64,000 bases of DNA from Hydrogenophaga sp. (GCF_030656115.1 NZ_JAUSOO010000129.1:80824-144823), one strand, 5' to 3'. Counted from the stretch's first letter, positions 38,426 through 47,756 are shown. Notes: generated by a model not told the origin, from the letters alone. Made by a program: numbers and translations.

Positions 38426-39759
38426 GCATGCCTTCACGCCAGCCCGCCAGCGCATCGGCGGGCGCCCTGTCCCACATTTACGGCGAGGTGCGCGACCTGC
38501 CGCTGGCCGCGCCGGTGTTGCCCGAGGCCGCCGCCGGCCAGCCGTTCCGCCAATACATCTGCGACGCCTGCGGCTACATCTACGACGAGGCCGTGGGCGA
38601 TGCCGACAGCGGCCTGGCCGCCGGCACGCGGTTTGAAGATATTCCCGACGACTGGTATTGCCCGCTGTGCGGTGTGACCAAGAGCGACTTCGCGTTGTAC
38701 GAAGCCCCCAGCATCGACGCGCTGCGCGCCAAGGCCAGCCGCCACGCGCCGGTGTGGAACGCGGCCACGCGGCACCAGGCGGGTGTGGTGATCGTGGGCG
38801 GTGGCCGCGCTGGCTGGCAGATGGCCGAAGCCCTGCGCGCGCTGGACGCCGCGCTGCCCATCACCCTGGTGAGCGCCTGCGCCGCCGACGTGTACGACAA
38901 GCCCCTGCTGTCCGTGGCCATGGCGCGGCAGTTGGACCTGGGCCATCTGGTGAAGGAAACCGGCACGGATGCCGCGCGCCGCCTGAACCTGCGCCTGCTG
39001 GCGCACACCGACGCCGTGCGCATCTGCCCCGACACCCGCACGCTGCGCACCACGCGCGGCAACCTGCGCTACGACCACCTGGTGCTGGCCCACGGCGCGC
39101 AAGCCGCGCTGCCCCCGGCGCTGCCCGCCGCGCTGTGCTGGCGCATCAACCACCTGGGCGCCTACCAGCGCCTGCGCGCCGCGCTGGGCGATGCCGGCAA
39201 AGACGTGGTGATCGTGGGCGCCGGGCTGATCGGCAGCGAACTCGCCAACGACTTGGCACTGGGCGGCCACCGCATCACCCTGCTGGACGTGATGACCCAG
39301 CCCCTGGCCCGTTGGCCCGGTGAGCAGGCAGGCGCCCCACTGCTGGCCGCCTGGCAAGACCTGCCCATCTTGTTCAAAGGCGGTGTGCAGGTGGCCAGCG
39401 TGGAAAAGCTGGGCGGGCGCTACCGCGTCACCACCGCCTGTGGTCAGCGCTTTGCCGCCGACGAGGTGATTGCCGCCACCGGCCTCGCCACACCGCCGCG
39501 CCTGGCGCAAAGCGCCGCCCTGGCCTGGAACAACGGCATTGCCGTGGAACCCATGGGCCTGCAAACCAGCGCGGAGCGCATCCACGCGCTGGGCGACTGC
39601 ATCACCGTCAACGGCCAGGCCAGCCGCTTCATTGAACCCATTGCCCGCCAGGCCCGCAGCATCGCCGCGGCCATCACCGGCGCCGCGCCCGTGCCGTATG
39701 AAGCCAAACCCACCGTGGTGCGGGTGAAAACCACCACGCATCCGCTGACGCTGCATTGA
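38422..39759 (+). CDS. Rubredoxin / FAD-dependent reductase fusion
   Basis: A 445-residue two-part protein. A rubredoxin domain has iron ligands C47/C50 ([12 protein letters not shown]) and C80/C83 (WYCPLCG). A pyridine-nucleotide-disulfide-type reductase follows, with an FAD motif [15 protein letters not shown] near 115 and an NAD motif [16 protein letters not shown] near 260. It would move electrons from NAD(P)H through FAD to rubredoxin and on to a partner oxygenase or peroxidase. It overlaps the ACAD-like gene by four bases. The start was set by that overlap; AGGAGGAG lies upstream. Confidence 0.9.
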   Translation: MSMPSRQPASASAGALSHIYGEVRDLPLAAPVLPEAAAGQPFRQYICDACGYIYDEAVGDADSGLAAGTRFEDIPDDWYCPLCGVTKSDFALYEAPSIDALRAKASRHAPVWNAATRHQAGVVIVGGGRAGWQMAEALRALDAALPITLVSACAADVYDKPLLSVAMARQLDLGHLVKETGTDAARRLNLRLLAHTDAVRICPDTRTLRTTRGNLRYDHLVLAHGAQAALPPALPAALCWRINHLGAYQRLRAALGDAGKDVVIVGAGLIGSELANDLALGGHRITLLDVMTQPLARWPGEQAGAPLLAAWQDLPILFKGGVQVASVEKLGGRYRVTTACGQRFAADEVIAATGLATPPRLAQSAALAWNNGIAVEPMGLQTSAERIHALGDCITVNGQASRFIEPIARQARSIAAAITGAAPVPYEAKPTVVRVKTTTHPLTLH

Positions 39760-39810
39760 GCGGCGCACCCTCTAAGGTGTGGCGTCGTTGATCGGCGTTG
39801 CTGCATGCGT

Positions 39811-39938
39811 GCCCCCATCCCAGCCTTCCCCCGGAGGGGGAAGGAGCCACACGGGGAAGGGCACTCGCCCGCAGATACCCCCTGCAGACTCCCCTGTATT
39901 CGCCCCTTCCCCCTCTGGGGGAAGGCTGGGATGGGGGC
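39811..39938. repeat. Inverted doublet of hairpin repeats (BIME-like)
   Basis: Two 22-base arms, exact complements of each other (39811-39832 and 39917-39938), are 84 bases apart. Each adjoins its own 9-bp hairpin, CCTTCCCCC-GGA-GGGGGAAGG (39824-39844) and CCTTCCCCC-TCT-GGGGGAAGG (39905-39925). The layout is two REP-type units facing each other in the convergent gap between the reductase and Crp/Fnr genes. Confidence 0.85.
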
Positions 39939-39975
39939 TTTCCCCGGCTACAGAGGGGCGCCGACATTCTCCCGC

Positions 39976-40617
39976 TCAAGCCACCGGCAGCAGCCGCAGC
40001 ACCCCGTCTTCCCGCGCCAGCCGGCCGGCCTGTTCCAGCGCCGCCAATGCGCGGTACAGCGCTTCGTGCGTCACGCCGAGTTCGGCGGCGAGCGACTTCA
40101 GGCCACCCGGCACCGGGTAGCGCCCGGCCTCGCCCTCGGTGGCCAGCAGGTGCAGCACCCGGTCTTGCACGCGGTGCAGCGCCAGCCGCTCGCACTGCAG
40201 GCGCAGGCGGCGCACTTCGCGGTTGAGCATTCCGATCCAGCGCGAGGCAAAGGCGGGGTCGCTGGCCAGGGCCGCGCGCACCGCCGCCACCGGCACGCGG
40301 ATGAGGTGGGCGTCGGTCAACACCCGGGCGTCGCAGTGGTAGCGCTCAAACTGCAGGCTGGCCTCGCCAATGAAGCCGCGCCGCGTGCGCTGCAACACCA
40401 CCAGCTCGCCGTGCAGACCCGGGCGCTCCAGCACCGCTTCGCCGCGTTCCATAAAAAACAGGTGCGCCGGGCGGGCACCGGTGGCAAACAGGCGCGTGCC
40501 CCGCACCGGGTCAACGACGCTGCACAGCGGGTGCAGGGCGGGTGGCAGCAGCGCGGCCAGGTCGGGCGGCAACACGGGCGCAGCGCCAGCAGGGGTCTCG
40601 GTGGTTGGGGTTTTCAT
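39976..40617 (-). CDS. Crp/Fnr-family regulator of the redox/sulfur cluster
   Basis: A 213-residue protein with an N-terminal cyclic-nucleotide-binding-like barrel (about 25-130), a long dimer helix, and a C-terminal HTH (SLAAELGVTHEALYRALAALE). It has no FNR-type N-terminal cysteine cluster, so the signal is not an FNR iron-sulfur centre. It lies between the rubredoxin reductase and the DUF4395 gene and is divergent from the latter. A perfect palindrome lies at its start codon. ATG 40617 was preferred to a longer frame. Confidence 0.85.
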   Translation of the reverse strand: MKTPTTETPAGAAPVLPPDLAALLPPALHPLCSVVDPVRGTRLFATGARPAHLFFMERGEAVLERPGLHGELVVLQRTRRGFIGEASLQFERYHCDARVLTDAHLIRVPVAAVRAALASDPAFASRWIGMLNREVRRLRLQCERLALHRVQDRVLHLLATEGEAGRYPVPGGLKSLAAELGVTHEALYRALAALEQAGRLAREDGVLRLLPVA

Positions 40618-40632
40618 ATGATTTTGATCATA
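40617..40632. promoter_or_regulatory. Crp/Fnr-type palindrome at the regulator's start
   Basis: TATGAT-TTTG-ATCATA, a perfect 6-4-6 dyad with the TGAT-N4-ATCA core of Crp/Fnr-family sites. It touches the start codon of the regulator gene and is 114 bases upstream of the divergent DUF4395 gene, so it could repress the former and control the latter. Confidence 0.55.
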
Positions 40633-40745
40633 GGTGCAGCGACCGCATGTGGTGAATACTGCGCAGCCCTGTGACGCTGTCTGGTGCCCCGTGCTGGGGT
40701 TTTTCAGCCTGTCTTTTGATGCCCCGCTTGCAACCACCACCCACC

Positions 40746-41525
40746 ATGACCCTGTTTCAGTTTGGCCAGACCCGCCCCGAATTTGCCGTGCCCGTGCTCA
40801 ACGAACGCGCCGTGCGTGCCAGCGCCGGCATTTTGTTTGCGGTGGCGTTGATCGCCTTCATGCACGCGTTTTTGCAGGGCAACTTCCAGCCCACGCGGGT
40901 GTTTGTGGTGGCCTTCGTCATTGAATTTGCGGTGCGCTTGTTCGTCAACCCGCAGCTGGCACCGGTGTACATGCTGGGGCAGTGGGTGGTGCGCCACCAG
41001 CAGCCCGAATGGGTGGGCGCACCGCAAAAGCGCTTTGCCTGGGGCATTGGCCTGGCGCTGGGCCTGAGCATGTTCTGGCTGTTGGTGGTGCAACAGGTCA
41101 TTGGGCCGGTCAACATGCTGGTGTGCGGCCTGTGCCTGGTGTTCATGTTTTTTGAGTCGGTCTTTGGCATTTGCATCGGCTGCAAGGTCTACAACCTGTT
41201 CAACAAAGAGCAGGCCCAGCTGTGCCCCGGCGGCGTGTGCGAAACCAACCCAGCGCCCCGCGAACGCTTGCCCGCCCGTACCCGCGCCGCGCAAGCCGCC
41301 GTGTTGCTGGGCTTTGCGGTAGTGGTGCTGGGCAGCGCCCGCTGGGTGAGCGACAACGCCGTGCCCACGCCCGCCCAGTGGCAAAACACACCGACCAGCA
41401 ACAGCGCGCCCGCAGCTGACCCCGCCCAGGCCACAGACCCCGCCGAGGTGGAACGCTGCAAAGTGCCCGAATTCGCCAAGGCCATCGGCCACGAGGCGAT
41501 GTGGAAGCTGCACAACGGGTGCTGA
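40746..41525 (+). CDS. DUF4395-domain membrane protein
   Basis: A 259-residue protein. An N-terminal DUF4395 domain of four hydrophobic helices ends in FGICIGCKVYNLF and LCPGGVC; these cysteine pairs are the family hallmark. Another hydrophobic helix (AAVLLGFAVVVLGSARW) and a periplasmic tail with one Cys before FAKAIG and a terminal Cys follow. DUF4395 proteins often neighbour thioredoxin-like or sulfurtransferase genes. Its place beside the rhodanese/OsmC cluster supports thiol or sulfur chemistry at the membrane (inference). Confidence 0.8.
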   Translation: MTLFQFGQTRPEFAVPVLNERAVRASAGILFAVALIAFMHAFLQGNFQPTRVFVVAFVIEFAVRLFVNPQLAPVYMLGQWVVRHQQPEWVGAPQKRFAWGIGLALGLSMFWLLVVQQVIGPVNMLVCGLCLVFMFFESVFGICIGCKVYNLFNKEQAQLCPGGVCETNPAPRERLPARTRAAQAAVLLGFAVVVLGSARWVSDNAVPTPAQWQNTPTSNSAPAADPAQATDPAEVERCKVPEFAKAIGHEAMWKLHNGC

Positions 41526-41547
41526 CAAAACAGTTGGACCCAGGCAA

Positions 41548-42579
41548 TCAACCCACGCGCAGCGCCATCACCTTGCGCCCCGGCTTCTCTGCCCGCGCCC
41601 GCAACTGCCCACAGCCGCCGTCCACGTCCTGCCCAGCCGACTGGCGCAGCTTGGTGAGGATGCCGCGCTGGTGCAGGCGGCGGGCGATGGCCGCGGCTTT
41701 TTCCCAGCTGGGGCGCTGGTAGGGCAGCTCGGGCACGGTGTTGTACGGAATCATGTTGAGGATGGCGTATTTGCCCGTGAGCAGGCGCACGATGCCGTCC
41801 AGCTCTTCCTCGGTGTCGTTGATGCCGTCCATCAGCGTCCACTGGTATTGAATGGGGTAGTCGGTGGCGCGGGCGTACACCTCGCCCGCTTGCACCAGTT
41901 CTTCGGGCGACAAACGCGGGGCGCGCGGCAGCAGCTGGGCGCGCAGGTCGGCGCGGGTGGTGTGCAGCGACAGCGCCAGTGCGGGCTTGACGCGGCCTTG
42001 CGGCAAGGCCTCAAACACGCGCGGGTCGCCCACGGTGGAGAACACCAGGTTTTTGTGGCCGATGTTGCCCACGGTGCCCAGCAGGTCGATGGCCTCCAGC
42101 ACGTTGTCCAGGTTGTGCGCGGGTTCGCCCATGCCCATGAACACCACCTTTTTCACCGGGCGCAGGCTGCGCGCCAGCGCCACCTGGGCCACGATTTCGG
42201 CGCTGCCCACCTGGCGGATCAGGCCGGTGGTGCCGGTCATGCAAAACACACAACCCACCGCGCAGCCGATCTGGGTGGACACGCACACGCCGTCGCGTGG
42301 CAGCAGCACGGTCTCGGCCATCTGGCCGTCGCTCAGCTTCACCAACAGGCGGGCCGAGCCGTCTTCGCCGGGGTGTTGTGATTCCAGCGTGGCCAGTGCG
42401 GCCAGTTCTTGTGCAATGGCGGGCAGCTCGGCCACCAGCGCGGCGGGCAAAAAGTGTTCGACCTGACGCCGGCCGCTGGTTTGCGGCAGGGCCTGGCTCC
42501 ACAGGCGCAGCACGCGCTGTTGGTGGCGGGTGTTGGCGCCGAGCGCTTGCAAGCGCTGGCGAAGGTGTTCGATGCGCAT
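41548..42579 (-). CDS. RlmN-like radical-SAM RNA methyltransferase
   Basis: A 343-residue member of the RlmN/Cfr group. The radical-SAM cluster is CAVGCVFC (C106, C110, C113), with the SAM loop MGMGEPAHN. A conserved cysteine near residue 332 (DVDGGCGQLRA) matches the second methylation cysteine. RlmN methylates A2503 of 23S rRNA and some tRNAs. This copy is shorter than housekeeping RlmN and not in the usual ndk/pilW/ispG context, so a paralogue with another RNA target is possible. ATG 42579 was chosen. Confidence 0.82.
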   Translation of the reverse strand: MRIEHLRQRLQALGANTRHQQRVLRLWSQALPQTSGRRQVEHFLPAALVAELPAIAQELAALATLESQHPGEDGSARLLVKLSDGQMAETVLLPRDGVCVSTQIGCAVGCVFCMTGTTGLIRQVGSAEIVAQVALARSLRPVKKVVFMGMGEPAHNLDNVLEAIDLLGTVGNIGHKNLVFSTVGDPRVFEALPQGRVKPALALSLHTTRADLRAQLLPRAPRLSPEELVQAGEVYARATDYPIQYQWTLMDGINDTEEELDGIVRLLTGKYAILNMIPYNTVPELPYQRPSWEKAAAIARRLHQRGILTKLRQSAGQDVDGGCGQLRARAEKPGRKVMALRVG

Positions 42580-42602
42580 GGGCCGGGCTGGCGTTTGGAG
42601 CA

Positions 42603-45600
42603 CTACGCTTTGGGCGTGACGGCCTGGGGGGCGCTGGCTTCGGTTGACCAGGGCGGCACGCGGTGCGGTTGGCGGTGAACTGCATGCTGCAGCCGCAACA
42701 ACGGCCCTTGGCTGGTGATGTGGTTGGCCAGGCCGTCTCGGCGCACCGGGCGGTAGCCGGTGGAGGTGCCCGCGTCCACCCAGTCCAGGTGCAGGGCCTG
42801 GTGCAGCCACTGCCAGTCGTCGCCCACGCGCAGGCGTATCCAGGGGTTGGGCAGGTACAGGCCTTGGCGCAGCCGCATCCAGAGCTGGCGGCTGGGTTGG
42901 TAGCTGCTGTCGATTTCGGCGCGTGCCATGACGTGGTTGATATAGCTGCGCTTGCGCCGAGGCTCGGACCACAGCGCCACGGGCAGGCGCTCCAAATGGA
43001 CTTCCAGGGCTTCGGCGGTGAAGCCGTTGTCCAGCACATAGGGCGTGTTGTCTGCCACCCCGTCGCGCAGCACAGCACCGGCACCAAACCCGGTTTTCAG
43101 CCAGACCAGCATGATGCTGAGCGGCCAGTATTCGCCCTGTTCCTGGGTGATGCGGTGCAGGCGTTCGCCGGTCTGCACGTCGATGAAGGCAGGGGCCAGC
43201 CGCTGGGCCAGCGCGGCCAGGTGCTGCTGGCCAAAGGCGGTGTCTTCGATGGCGCGCGACAGGGCGTGCATCCAGGCGGTGTGGCCGAACTCGTCGCGCA
43301 GCTCGGGGTTGGCGCCGCGCGTCAGCAGGGCGTCTACCAGCGCGGTGTTGCCGGCGCGCGCCGCCATCATCAACGGCGTGGCGCCGGTGGGGGTGGGGTG
43401 GTTCAGGCCGTGGCGTTCGCAGGCTTGCAGCACCGGCTTGAGGCCGTGGGCTGCGTACATGGCCAACTGGCGCAGTTGCAGCGCTTGCTGCGCCCGCAGC
43501 GCCTTGACGCAAAAAGGCAGCTTCGGATCAGCCTGCATGATGGGGCTGGAATAGCTGACCGGCAGCTCGGTCAAGCCCATCACACCCTCGGGGGCCAGCT
43601 GCGCGGCGGGGACAAAACCAGCGCGGGCGAGTTGGTCCACCCAGCCGGTCTGGTCGTGCCACAGGGCGTAGTCCATCACCAGTTGCTTGAGCTTGGTGCT
43701 GGGGTGCTGGCGCTGCAAAGCCTGGGGCACGGCGGCTTCGATGGCGGTGCGGCTCCAGGGCTGCCAGGGCACCGGCTGCTCGCGCAAAATGGTGTCGCGA
43801 ATGGCCTGCGCCTGCTCGGTTTTGCCCTGCATCTCCAGGCGGCGCGCCTCTTGCGCCCATTCTTGCTGGCTCGACACCTCGGGCGCACGCGCTTGCCAGG
43901 CCCCTTCGCGCAGCCCCAGCAGACCCAGCAGCGGGTGCGACAGGTCGGCCTCGACCAGCGTCAGCGTTTCCACCGCCCGGGTCATGGCCACATACAGCGC
44001 GTTCACATAAAACTTGTAGCGCTCCAGCGACTTGTCGGCCTTGTCGCGCCCGCGCCGGTATTGCAGCGCATCGACCGCCAGCGCCTCGGGGCCCACGCCT
44101 TCGCACACGGTGGCGTAGGCCTGGCGCGCACCGCTGACCATGCCCAGCAAAATCACATGCGGGTATTCCAGGCCCTTGGCCTCGTGCACCGAGAACACCA
44201 GCGGCGTCTTGAGCACCTCACGCGCAGCGGCCTTGTCTTCGTCGCGCAGCACCAGCACCGCGTGGCGGGCCGAAGCGCGCACCGCTTTGTCCAGCGCCTG
44301 CAGCGTGTCGCCGCGCTCGGCCAGCAGCGTGACCTCGCCGGGGCGGTCCGAACGGCTTTGCACCAGGTGGTTGCTTTCGCGGTCAATCGAGCCAAAGCGC
44401 GCCTGTTTGATCTTGAGCAAGCGGTTGGCCAGCTCGGTCACCGCCTCGGTGTTGCGGAAATTCGCTTGCAGGATGTGCAACTGCTCCAGCGCCGCCGTGC
44501 CGGGCTCGCCCGCGTGGCCTTTCCAGAACAGCTCGCGCAGCGCGGCCCAGGAAAAGAAGTTGGGGTGCACGATCTGGTTCGCATCGCCACACAGCAAAAA
44601 CTGGCCCGGCGTTTTCAGGGTGGCCAGCGCGGCTTCCACCTGCGCGGCGGTCAGGTCCTGCACCTCGTCCACCACCACATGGTCGTAGGTGGGCTCGATG
44701 AGCGGGCGCCATTCGTGCACCAGCAGCGCGGTGTCAAACCAGCCGGCCTCGCGCAGCCAGTCGCGGTAGCGCAAAAACAGCGGGTAGGCCTGGGCGCGCT
44801 GCTCGGGCGTGAGCAGGCTTTGGCGCTGGCCGCGCTCCAGGTACTGTTCGGCCGACAGCGCGCCGCCGGGCTGCGCCGCAATGACGCCGCGAAACTCTTC
44901 CAGCAGGCTGTGCGCGTCCAGCCCCAGGGCGCGCACCTGAGCCCGGTGGCGCTCGTGCCAGCCGACAAACGCGGCAAAGCTCAGCGGCTTGCCGGGCGGC
45001 ACGCGCCAGGTTTCCAGAAACGCCTGGAAACTGAGGAACACCACTTCCTGCCGCTCGTTGTGGTAGCCGTGGGCGTGGTAGAGGTCTTGCGCGGACTGCG
45101 CCAAATAAGCCGACTGCGTGAGGTAGAGCACCTGCCCGCGCATTTCGCGCAGGCGCGAGAGCGTGACCGCCGTCTTGCCCGAACCCGCCGAGCCCACCAG
45201 CACCCAGGGCAGCGGCTGGTCCAACACCGCCTGCTGCACATCGTCGAACTGGATCGGCTTGTCCAACAACTCAAACTGCGGGCGCTTGGGGTGCAGCCAG
45301 CGCACCGCCGACACGTCCTCGGCGGGCAGCGCCGCCGCGCCAGCCGGGGCCGGTTCGCGGTCAATCTTGTCTTCCTGCACCACCGCACCGCGCAGAAAGC
45401 GCGACTTGTCGTAGGCGTGCTGTGCAATCAGCTCCAGCGCCAGACACACCGTTTGCCCCTGGTGCTGCACAAACTGCAGCAGCAGGCGGTTGCTGTCGTC
45501 GAGCTTGGCGCGGTAGTACGGACCCACGTGCAGTTTTTTGACGTTGGGTGTCTTGAAGTCGTCGGCTTCAATGGCCTTGCGAACCTTGTCAAAAGCCGCC

Positions 45601-45644
45601 TTGTGGTGGCGCAGGTCCAGGCCCTGGTAACGGAGTAAGCGCAT
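42603..45644 (-). CDS. RelE-like / UvrD-type helicase / ankyrin-repeat fusion protein
   Basis: A 1013-residue protein in three parts. Residues 1-85 look like a RelE/ParE toxin fold (VKKLHVGPYYRAKLDDSNRL, then QTVCLALELIAQHAYDKSRF). Residues about 130-570 are an SF1 UvrD/Rep helicase: Walker A GSAGSGKT 151-158, VVVDEVQD 323-330, LCGDANQIVHP from 351, ANFRNT from 394, VHEAKGLEY 486-494 and YVAMTRA 551-557. A region with ankyrin repeats (GATPLMMAARAGNTALVDAL) near 750-800 and an unknown C-terminus follow. ATP motifs look intact. It may process nucleic acid in stress or defence; this is inference. Confidence 0.82.
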   Translation of the reverse strand: MRLLRYQGLDLRHHKAAFDKVRKAIEADDFKTPNVKKLHVGPYYRAKLDDSNRLLLQFVQHQGQTVCLALELIAQHAYDKSRFLRGAVVQEDKIDREPAPAGAAALPAEDVSAVRWLHPKRPQFELLDKPIQFDDVQQAVLDQPLPWVLVGSAGSGKTAVTLSRLREMRGQVLYLTQSAYLAQSAQDLYHAHGYHNERQEVVFLSFQAFLETWRVPPGKPLSFAAFVGWHERHRAQVRALGLDAHSLLEEFRGVIAAQPGGALSAEQYLERGQRQSLLTPEQRAQAYPLFLRYRDWLREAGWFDTALLVHEWRPLIEPTYDHVVVDEVQDLTAAQVEAALATLKTPGQFLLCGDANQIVHPNFFSWAALRELFWKGHAGEPGTAALEQLHILQANFRNTEAVTELANRLLKIKQARFGSIDRESNHLVQSRSDRPGEVTLLAERGDTLQALDKAVRASARHAVLVLRDEDKAAAREVLKTPLVFSVHEAKGLEYPHVILLGMVSGARQAYATVCEGVGPEALAVDALQYRRGRDKADKSLERYKFYVNALYVAMTRAVETLTLVEADLSHPLLGLLGLREGAWQARAPEVSSQQEWAQEARRLEMQGKTEQAQAIRDTILREQPVPWQPWSRTAIEAAVPQALQRQHPSTKLKQLVMDYALWHDQTGWVDQLARAGFVPAAQLAPEGVMGLTELPVSYSSPIMQADPKLPFCVKALRAQQALQLRQLAMYAAHGLKPVLQACERHGLNHPTPTGATPLMMAARAGNTALVDALLTRGANPELRDEFGHTAWMHALSRAIEDTAFGQQHLAALAQRLAPAFIDVQTGERLHRITQEQGEYWPLSIMLVWLKTGFGAGAVLRDGVADNTPYVLDNGFTAEALEVHLERLPVALWSEPRRKRSYINHVMARAEIDSSYQPSRQLWMRLRQGLYLPNPWIRLRVGDDWQWLHQALHLDWVDAGTSTGYRPVRRDGLANHITSQGPLLRLQHAVHRQPHRVPPWSTEASAPQAVTPKA

Positions 45645-45881
45645 AAGGAATGTGTCGGCAAAGAGGAAATCAGCGGAGCGCTGTGGTGCTGCAGCGGTTC
45701 ACCCGCTCGGACATGCAGGGCTATTGTGTCCGAGCGCCCGCCGGGTGGTTGACGCGCCGTGGGCGCATGCCTGTTCGTCCTGCGCTCAATACCCCACCCC
45801 TCTTTGGGTGGTGATCCGCCCCTCACTCGGCCGGGCACCGCACCCTTCCACAATAAGCGCCTGTTTACACGGAGATTCTCG

Positions 45882-46742
45882 ATGAAGTCTGTTTCTTTCA
45901 TCCAGCGCAACACGCAGGGCCACTGGGTCGGCGACGGCTTTCCGGTGCGCACGCTGTTTTCGTACAACGACGACCCGGCCGCGTTCTCGCCCTTTTTGAT
46001 GCTCGACTGCGGCGGCCCGACCGTGTTCGACGCGACCACGAAGCGGCGCGGCGTGGGCGCGCACCCGCACCGGGGTTTCGAGACCGTGACCATCGTCTAC
46101 GACGGCGAGGTGTCGCACCGCGACTCCACTGGCGCTGGCGGCACCATCGGCCCAGGTGACGTGCAGTGGATGACGGCGGCGTCGGGCATCGTGCACGAGG
46201 AGTTCCACAGCGAGGCCTTCGCCCGCACCGGTGGCGCCTTCCGCATGGTGCAGCTGTGGGTGAACCTGCCGGCGCGCGACAAGACGGCGCCGCCCGGCTA
46301 CCAGGGCATCACCGCAGCGCAGACACCCGTGGTTGAACTGCCCGGCGGCGGCGGCACGGTGCGCCTGATTGCCGGCGCCTTCGAGGGCACGCAAGGCCCG
46401 GCCCGCACCTTCACGCCCCTGCAGGTGTGGGACGTGCAGCTGAAGGCTGGCCACACGGTGACGCTGCCGGCGCCCGAGGGCCACACCACGGTGCCGCTGG
46501 TCTACCAGGGCCGGGTCAAAACGCCCGACGGCCAGGAGGCGGGCGATGCGGAAATGATCGTGTTCGAGCGCGCGGGCGAGGGCGTGCAGCTCACCGCGCT
46601 GACTGATACCACGCTGCTGTGGCTCTGCGGCGAACCCATTGACGAGCCGGTGGTGGGTTATGGGCCGTTCGTGATGAACACCGAGCAGGAAATCCGCCAG
46701 GCTTTTGTCGATTTCCAGAGCGGGCGGATGGGCCGGCTTTGA
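45882..46742 (+). CDS. Pirin-family protein (1)
   Basis: A 286-residue bicupin. The N-terminal cupin holds the metal motif AHPHRGFETVT with H...H and a later HEEFHS, and SHRDS/GPGDVQWMTA typical of pirins. The C-terminal cupin is less conserved. Pirins are non-haem iron or metal proteins; some have quercetinase or regulatory roles. CGGAGATTCTCG precedes ATG 45882. A second pirin follows 92 bases on. The 237 bases upstream hold no gene. Confidence 0.88.
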   Translation: MKSVSFIQRNTQGHWVGDGFPVRTLFSYNDDPAAFSPFLMLDCGGPTVFDATTKRRGVGAHPHRGFETVTIVYDGEVSHRDSTGAGGTIGPGDVQWMTAASGIVHEEFHSEAFARTGGAFRMVQLWVNLPARDKTAPPGYQGITAAQTPVVELPGGGGTVRLIAGAFEGTQGPARTFTPLQVWDVQLKAGHTVTLPAPEGHTTVPLVYQGRVKTPDGQEAGDAEMIVFERAGEGVQLTALTDTTLLWLCGEPIDEPVVGYGPFVMNTEQEIRQAFVDFQSGRMGRL

Positions 46743-46834
46743 TGCCCTGACCCGCACCGTTCGGGCCGAGCCCTTTGACAAGCGCAGGGCAAACGGTTCT
46801 CATTGCACGCATCCAGACATCCAAGGAGCCCAAC

Positions 46835-47704
46835 ATGCTGGAAATGGTGATCAACGCCCGCGCCGCCGACCTGGGCCATGGCCTGACGGTGCGGCGCGTG
46901 CTGCCGTATGCGAAGCGCCGCCACGTCGGGCCCTTCGTGTTCCTGGACCACGCCGGCCCGGTGCCGCTGCCGGCCGACTACAGCCGCGCCGCCGACGTGC
47001 GCCCGCACCCACACATCGGCTTGTCCACCGTGAGCTATTTGCTCAGCGGCCAGATCACCCACCGCGACAGCCTGGGCACCTTGCAGGTGATACGCCCCGG
47101 CGAGGTGAACTGGATGACGGCCGGGCGCGGCATCAGCCACAGCGAGCGTTTCACCTACCCCGACTCGTACGCCGGCGGCGGGCTGGAGCTGATGCAGCTC
47201 TGGGTGGCGCTGCCCGAGGCCGACGAAGCGTGCGAACCGGCCTTCACCCACTACCCCGCCAGCGACCTGCCGGTGATCGAATCGGACGGCGTGTGGATGC
47301 GCCTGGTGGCGGGCAGCGCCTATGGCGAAAGCAGCCCGGTGCGTACACACTCACCGCTGTTCTACCTGCACACCGAGTGGCAGGCGGGGGCGCGCCACGC
47401 CCTGCCGGGCGGCCATCCGGAACAGGCGGTGTACGTGGCCAAGGGCGACATCGAATACGGCGGCCAGCGATACCAACCCGGCCAGCTGCTGGTGTTTGGT
47501 GACGACACGGACGCGGTGATCAAGGCCCGTACACCCGCCACGCTGATGCTGTTCGGCGGCGCGCCGCTGGGCGAGCGGCACATCTTCTGGAACTTCGTGT
47601 CTTCGCGCAAAGACCGCATCGAGCAGGCCAAGGCCGACTGGGCCGCTGGCCGATTTGCACTGCCGCCGGACGACAACGACGAGTGGATTCCGCTGCCGGG
47701 GTGA
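46835..47704 (+). CDS. Pirin-family protein (2)
   Basis: A 289-residue second pirin, not closely similar to the first. The metal site is in RPHPHIGLSTVSYLL with ITHRDSLG, GEVNWMTAGRGISHSE, as in quercetinase-like pirins (YhhW group). AAGGAGCCCAAC precedes ATG 46835. The two pirins were probably one transcript. Convergent with the YitT-family gene. Confidence 0.9.
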   Translation: MLEMVINARAADLGHGLTVRRVLPYAKRRHVGPFVFLDHAGPVPLPADYSRAADVRPHPHIGLSTVSYLLSGQITHRDSLGTLQVIRPGEVNWMTAGRGISHSERFTYPDSYAGGGLELMQLWVALPEADEACEPAFTHYPASDLPVIESDGVWMRLVAGSAYGESSPVRTHSPLFYLHTEWQAGARHALPGGHPEQAVYVAKGDIEYGGQRYQPGQLLVFGDDTDAVIKARTPATLMLFGGAPLGERHIFWNFVSSRKDRIEQAKADWAAGRFALPPDDNDEWIPLPG

Positions 47705-47756
47705 GGGTTGCTGCCGCCAGGACAGGCGTCCATCATCAAGCGCCGTCCAACGGGAC

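Noticed and set aside
41548..43512. RlmN-like protein as a 654-residue fusion with upstream sequence
   Set aside because: The extra frame is antisense-like low-complexity sequence overlapping the helicase gene; the RlmN domain begins at MRIEHLRQRL.
42663..45638. 991-residue open frame opposite the helicase gene
   Set aside because: Shadow of the helicase gene; no motif, no ribosome site, low-complexity Gln/Arg/Gly/His content.
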